In this document: piece after piece, positions 60,507 through 64,000 of the stretch
How the letters are laid out: each line of letters opens with the position of its first letter
Position numbering within the stretch: the first letter of the stretch is position 1
From: CAXBMB01 sp052078155
GTDB taxonomy: Bacteria > Pseudomonadota > Alphaproteobacteria > Kiloniellales > DSM-21159
Direction of reading: 5' to 3'
Assembly: GCA_052078155.1 (NCBI GenBank)
Contig: JBQJBP010000001.1
Coordinates: 1,240,001-1,304,000 of the forward strand
DNA: 64,000 bases
Notes under the pieces: generated by a model
The model's input: only the letters and a program-made list of their open reading frames with translations
What the model was told of the DNA's origin: nothing
Databases searched by the model: none
Program-made: the position numbers and the translations under genes

Positions 60507-60528
60507 CGATAAACAAGGATGAGAGTTC

Positions 60529-62088
60529 ATGGCCAAGACGGAACGGCGGCGGCGGCGCGCCCAGGCAACCCCGAGCAAAGTATTGCCCCCGGTTGTTCCC
60601 GCCGGGTTGTCTGGTGGTCAGTACCAGCCCCTGACGACAGACCAGATCGACCGCATCATTGCCGCCGCCTATGTGGTCTTGGCCGAAACCGGCATTGAGG
60701 TGGAAGACAGCCCCTGTCGGGAGGTGTTTCGCGCGGCTGGCTGCCGGATCGACAGCGACAAAAACCGGGTCTTCATCCCGGCTCATCTGATTGACGAAGC
60801 CCGCAAGGTCGCCAAACCAGAAGTGCTGCTGGCCGGTCGTGACCCCAAACACGACATGACGCTGAGCCAGAACCGGGTCTACATGGGCACAGGCGGACAG
60901 GCCGTCAAAATGCTGGATCTGGATGGACAGGTCCGCGAAACCCGCATGACCGACAACTATCACATCGGCCGCCTGTGTGACACGCTGGAACACATCCATT
61001 TCTATATGCGCCCGGTGGTTCCGCGGGATCTGGCCAACAAGGATCTGGACGTCAATCAGCTGTATGCCTGTCTGGCGGCGACAAAAAAACACGTCATGGT
61101 CAATCTTTATGAACCCCAGAACGGGGCCAAGATCCGGGCCATGGCCGACATGATCGCCGGAGGGGCCGAGGCCTTTGATGCCCGGCCTTTCATCTCCTGC
61201 TCCAACTGCTGGACCGTCAGCCCGCTGCGCTATGCCACCGAAACGGTGGAGATCCTCGACCAGCTGATCGAGTACAACATTCCCACCGCCCTCTCTTCTG
61301 CCCCGCAGGCCGGTGCTACGTCCCCCGCCTCCCTGGCAGGAACACTGGTCCAGATCGTGGCAGAGCAGTTTTCCGGCTTCACCTACGTCAATCTGAAGAA
61401 ACCCGGCTTTCCGCTGCTTTTTGGCTGTGTCCCCGCGCAGGCAGATCTGAGAACCGGCGCCTTTACCGGCGGGTCAGCCGAGTTTGCCCTGCTGCACGCC
61501 GCCTGCGCCCAGATTTCAACCTATCTCAACCTGCCCATCTATAACTCTTCCGGCATTTCCGATTCAAAGATCCCCGATGCCCAGGCCGGGTTCGAAAAGG
61601 GTCTGACCACGGCCACAGCGGCACTTGCGGGATCCAACTACATCCACCATTCCGCCGGGTTCCTGGAAAGCCTTCTGACCGTCGCGTACGAGCAGTATGT
61701 CATCGACAATGATGTAAATGGGGCGGTCATGCGCCTGGTGCGGGGCATAGAAGTCACCGACGAAAGTCTGGCTGTTGAGGTGATCCATGATGTCTGCACC
61801 AACGGCCCCAATCACTTCCTGGGCCACACGCAAACGCTGGAACTGATGAACAGCGAATACCTCTACCCCGAACTTTTCAACCGCCAGACCCGCGACGACT
61901 GGGAACAGGCCGGTGCCCAGGACACCCGGGAAAGAGCAAGAGACCATGCCCGACAGGTTTTGAGCAGTCACTTCCCGGAGATCATCCCTGAAAGCCTGGA
62001 TCAGGAACTGCGCCAGCAGTTCGACATTCTTCTGCCCAAAAGCGAAATGCGCTCCGACAGCGTGACGTCTTTGTCTTTGGCGAGTTGA
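60529..62088 (+). CDS. Trimethylamine methyltransferase (MttB)-family protein, non-pyrrolysine
   Basis: 519 residues with no in-frame amber codon, so it is a non-pyrrolysine member of the MttB superfamily. Family features include LTTDQIDRIIAAAYVVLAETGIEVED near 36, RVYMGTGGQAVKML near 120, SSAPQAGATSPASLAGTLVQ near 260 and LPIYNSSGISDSKIPDAQAG near 335. Characterised members such as MtgB demethylate glycine betaine or related quaternary amines with a cobalamin partner. No corrinoid protein or its reactivase is in the window. AAGGATGAG precedes the ATG. Neighbouring betaine-type genes support a methylated-amine substrate. Confidence 0.9.
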   Translation: MAKTERRRRRAQATPSKVLPPVVPAGLSGGQYQPLTTDQIDRIIAAAYVVLAETGIEVEDSPCREVFRAAGCRIDSDKNRVFIPAHLIDEARKVAKPEVLLAGRDPKHDMTLSQNRVYMGTGGQAVKMLDLDGQVRETRMTDNYHIGRLCDTLEHIHFYMRPVVPRDLANKDLDVNQLYACLAATKKHVMVNLYEPQNGAKIRAMADMIAGGAEAFDARPFISCSNCWTVSPLRYATETVEILDQLIEYNIPTALSSAPQAGATSPASLAGTLVQIVAEQFSGFTYVNLKKPGFPLLFGCVPAQADLRTGAFTGGSAEFALLHAACAQISTYLNLPIYNSSGISDSKIPDAQAGFEKGLTTATAALAGSNYIHHSAGFLESLLTVAYEQYVIDNDVNGAVMRLVRGIEVTDESLAVEVIHDVCTNGPNHFLGHTQTLELMNSEYLYPELFNRQTRDDWEQAGAQDTRERARDHARQVLSSHFPEIIPESLDQELRQQFDILLPKSEMRSDSVTSLSLAS

Positions 62089-62128
62089 ACGTCTGTCCCA
62101 CAGAGAAGAACGTCTGTCCCACAGAGAA
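62087..62128. repeat. Two exact tandem copies of a 21-bp unit at the MttB-family stop codon
   Basis: GAACGTCTGTCCCACAGAGAA occurs twice in direct succession. The first copy starts on the second base of the stop codon TGA. The unit length is a multiple of three. Confidence 0.9.
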
Positions 62129-62275
62129 GTTCGTGACAGTTTGGCGGTCACACTGGCTGGCCGACGTGTCTGTGCGCTGAAAAAGATCGCCGCTGAGCCT
62201 CGCGACGATTGACAAGCTGCCGGGCGAAGGCCATGTCTGCTGGAGGAATACAGTTAGCAGACACATGGTGACACC

Positions 62276-62959
62276 GTGACCCCTTCCCCTGAAGAATGCC
62301 TAGCCGCCACCCCCACGATCGACAGCGATCATCCAGACGTGATCCAGTTCGCCCTGAGCCATACCCAGGAAGGGCAGAGCGCCAAAGAAAAGGCGGTGGC
62401 GCTGTTCTATGCCGTGCGGGAAGGCTGGTGGTACACGCCCTTTGAGGTGTCCTGCGATCCCGAAGACTACAAAGCCAGTCTTCAGTTGAAAGAAGAAGGC
62501 GGCAACTGCATCACCAAGTCCATTCTGCTGGCCGCTGCCGCCCGGGCCGTTGGCATTCCCACAGCCCTGGCCTTCGCCAATGTGCGCAACCACCTGAACA
62601 GCCCGAAACTGGCGGCACTGATGGAAACGGACCTCTTCTGGTATCATGGCTATGTGGCCTTTTACCTGGATGGCCGTTGGGTCAAAGCCTCCAGCGCCTT
62701 CAACCAGTCCCTCTGCGAGAAAGCTCAGGTCAAAACACTGGAGTTCGACGGTGAGCAGGATGCGCTGCTGCATGAGTTTGATCAGCAGGACCGGCGTCAC
62801 ATGGAGTATGTGAAAGACCACGGCTTTTTTGCTGATTTTCCCGCTGAAGAGATTCTCTCCACCTTTCAACGGGTTTATCCCAAACTGGTGGAGTACAATG
62901 CAGCAAAAGACCAGCAAGCAGACGAGTTCTTTTCGGCAGGCGAGCGCAAAAGCGCCTGA
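62276..62959 (+). CDS. Transglutaminase-like cysteine protease-fold protein
   Basis: 227 residues from GTG at 62276; ATG and GTG codons 8-11 bases earlier are in another frame that stops at once. Transglutaminase-core pattern: EKAVALFYAVREGWWYTPF near 39, EEGGNCITKSILLAAAARAVGIPTALAFANVRNHL near 75 with the nucleophile Cys in GNCITKS, and WYHGYVAFYLDGRWVKASSAFN near 124 giving the catalytic His. The usual third residue (Asp in VDATFD-like motifs) is replaced by Ser/Asn context (KASSAFN). Possible peptidase or amidase; substrate unknown. Confidence 0.8.
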   Translation: MTPSPEECLAATPTIDSDHPDVIQFALSHTQEGQSAKEKAVALFYAVREGWWYTPFEVSCDPEDYKASLQLKEEGGNCITKSILLAAAARAVGIPTALAFANVRNHLNSPKLAALMETDLFWYHGYVAFYLDGRWVKASSAFNQSLCEKAQVKTLEFDGEQDALLHEFDQQDRRHMEYVKDHGFFADFPAEEILSTFQRVYPKLVEYNAAKDQQADEFFSAGERKSA

Positions 62960-63027
62960 CAGATCCTGTGGGGCAGGCGGCGACCTGACGGGGCTGCCCG
63001 TCCTGACAAGCAAGCAAGGGGAAAAGT

Positions 63028-63477
63028 GTGTCCGGCCAAGAACGCGATTTCAATGACCTGATCTACAGCCTGCTGGTGGTGGAGAAATCCCCTTCTGTGG
63101 AAGAAACAGCCAAGGCCATGGGGATGAGCTATGACATGCTCTACGCCCGGATCAGAGATCGTGTTCCCTTCCGCGCCCACGAAATCCGTGCCCTGATTGC
63201 CGCGGTCGGGGACAAGCGTCTGGCTGACTACTTCCTGACCGACAGCGCCTACATTGCCGTGGACCGCTCAATGCCTGACAGCGATGGGTCCGTGGAAGGC
63301 GATGTCTATCAAGGGGCCGCCCGCTATGTGCTGCAAGCAGCCTCGGTATTGCGGGCCGTGGATGACGGCTTAGCCGACCAGCACATTGATCATCGCGAAC
63401 GACTGGCCATTGAACAGGAAATTCACGAGGCCGAACGGGCGCTCGCGGCTCTGCGGGCGCGTCTGGCCAAGGACTGA
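63028..63477 (+). CDS. Small protein with phage-CII/CP76-like helix-turn-helix
   Basis: 149 residues from GTG at 63028, with AGGGGA about 6 bases upstream. The N-terminal half (VEETAKAMGMSYDMLYARIRDR at about 25-46, then HEIRALIAAVGDKRLADYFL) resembles the DNA-binding part of phage regulatory CII/CP76 proteins, including the D-x-x-L-x-x-Y-F-L turn after the recognition helix. The C-terminus is a long charged helix (RERLAIEQEIHEAERALAALRARL) that may dimerise. No other phage gene is near, so it is either a domesticated regulator or a prophage remnant. Confidence 0.65.
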   Translation: MSGQERDFNDLIYSLLVVEKSPSVEETAKAMGMSYDMLYARIRDRVPFRAHEIRALIAAVGDKRLADYFLTDSAYIAVDRSMPDSDGSVEGDVYQGAARYVLQAASVLRAVDDGLADQHIDHRERLAIEQEIHEAERALAALRARLAKD

Positions 63478-63503
63478 GAGCAAAAGCCTCCCGCCCGCCG
63501 GAC

Positions 63504-63989
63504 TTATCCCTGCCGCTGCCGGGTAAAAAGCGTCGTTAGCCGAGCGTCTTTACGCGGCCCTTTGATCTGCCAGACCATGCGCCAGCTATCAGCTGACAGC
63601 ACCTGAAAGCTGCCAGAATAAAAATCTTCGACACAGAGATGCTCAGCCCGCCAGCTGCCGCTGCGCAGATCCAGATCATGAAAATACCGGCCATCCGGAA
63701 AGCAAACCTCTGCGACGGCCGGGCCGGGCAGATGATAGAGGTAGCTTTGGCTGCAAGGCAGATCCCCCTGCCCCGGTCTCTGGAAAACGCCCTGTTCCGA
63801 GTACGCCAGCCCTTCCTGCTCTCTTCGCCATAAGGCCTGGCCAATAATGTGGCCCGACGCCCCGTGAAGGTCATCCTCAACCTGCCGCGTAAATCGCCAG
63901 TCTCCGGCCAGATATTCCTGCAGGTTTTCCACGGAAAAAGGAGGTCTTGCTGCCGCCTTCAAAGGTCCCGCGTGGCGTGTATTAACCAA
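63504..63989 (-). CDS. DUF6314-family protein
   Basis: 161 residues from TTG at 63989. The frame is open to the right edge of the window, so an earlier start cannot be excluded. Small lipocalin-like beta-barrel features of DUF6314: LAGDWRFTRQVEDDLHG near 28, a YSEQGVF segment, CFPDGRYFHDLDLRSGSW near 96 and a C-terminal WRMVWQIKGPRKDARLTTLFTR. The function of the family is not known to me. It is convergent with the CII-like gene, with 26 bases between. Confidence 0.65.
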   Translation of the reverse strand: MVNTRHAGPLKAAARPPFSVENLQEYLAGDWRFTRQVEDDLHGASGHIIGQALWRREQEGLAYSEQGVFQRPGQGDLPCSQSYLYHLPGPAVAEVCFPDGRYFHDLDLRSGSWRAEHLCVEDFYSGSFQVLSADSWRMVWQIKGPRKDARLTTLFTRQRQG

Positions 63990-64000
63990 GGATTGCTTCC

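Noticed and set aside
60529..62088. Pyrrolysine-containing trimethylamine methyltransferase
   Set aside because: There is no in-frame TAG and no pyl genes nearby; the protein reads through at full length without it.
1..64000. tRNA, rRNA, CRISPR arrays, insertion sequences or attachment sites
   Set aside because: No cloverleaf, rRNA signature, regular spacer array, transposase or integrase could be seen on either strand.

Overview
The window looks like chromosomal DNA of a Gram-negative, probably marine or halophilic alphaproteobacterium. Pointers are a trimeric-type porin with a coiled-coil N-terminus, an alphaproteobacterial-style HisN, a quaternary-amine (glycine betaine or similar) uptake and demethylation block, a GlxA/GbdR-type regulator, a DUF6314 gene and a CysD/CysNC sulfate-activation pair. 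The taxonomic placement (Rhodospirillales-like) is inference. I see no rRNA, tRNA, CRISPR array, transposase or integrase.

Layout. (1) 1-4.9 kb, minus strand: an RTX calcium-binding repeat protein that runs off the left edge, and a type I secretion ABC transporter likely to export it. (2) 5.5-28.3 kb, plus strand: a surface-glycan locus rich in sulfotransferases. It holds two TPR-sulfotransferases flanking the block, two single-domain sulfotransferases, one protein with two sulfotransferase domains, a Wzm/Wzt-type ABC exporter with a C-terminal carbohydrate-binding extension, a UDP-glucuronate decarboxylase (UDP-xylose), three very large two-domain GT2 glycosyltransferases, a small methyltransferase, and finally cysD-cysNC, which make the sulfate donor PAPS. 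I read this as a dedicated machine for building and exporting a sulfated polysaccharide. (3) 28.4-32.1 kb, minus strand: rmlC, an extended SDR, rmlD and rmlA (dTDP-rhamnose; rmlB is not here). (4) 32.7-39.6 kb: GT4, rhamnosyltransferase-like GT2, an O-antigen ligase/polymerase-like membrane protein, an AsnB-type amidotransferase and another GT4.

(5) 39.7-45.6 kb: mixed housekeeping and envelope genes: ChaN-like protein, rhomboid protease, a tiny lipoprotein, a porin, HisN-like phosphatase, DeoR-family repressor. (6) 45.9-53.5 kb, plus strand: a quaternary-amine ABC transporter (binding protein, ATPase, double-fused permease), a choline-kinase-like phosphotransferase and a dimethylglycine-dehydrogenase-family flavoprotein, closed by a strong terminator. 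(7) 53.6-57.9 kb, minus strand: agmatine deiminase, MmgE/PrpD protein, an AlkC-like DNA alkylation repair protein and a small basic protein. (8) 58.1-64 kb: one more sulfotransferase-like gene, a GlxA/GbdR-type regulator divergent from a non-pyrrolysine MttB-family methyltransferase (with a perfect 10-bp inverted repeat in front of it), a transglutaminase-like protein, a phage-CII-like small protein and a DUF6314 protein.

The most unusual features are the density of sulfotransferase modules next to PAPS synthesis and a glycan exporter; a giant GT2 whose second domain has lost its metal-binding motif; a roughly 200-nt region in front of cysD packed with nested and mutually exclusive inverted repeats; and the perfect dyad upstream of the MttB-family gene.
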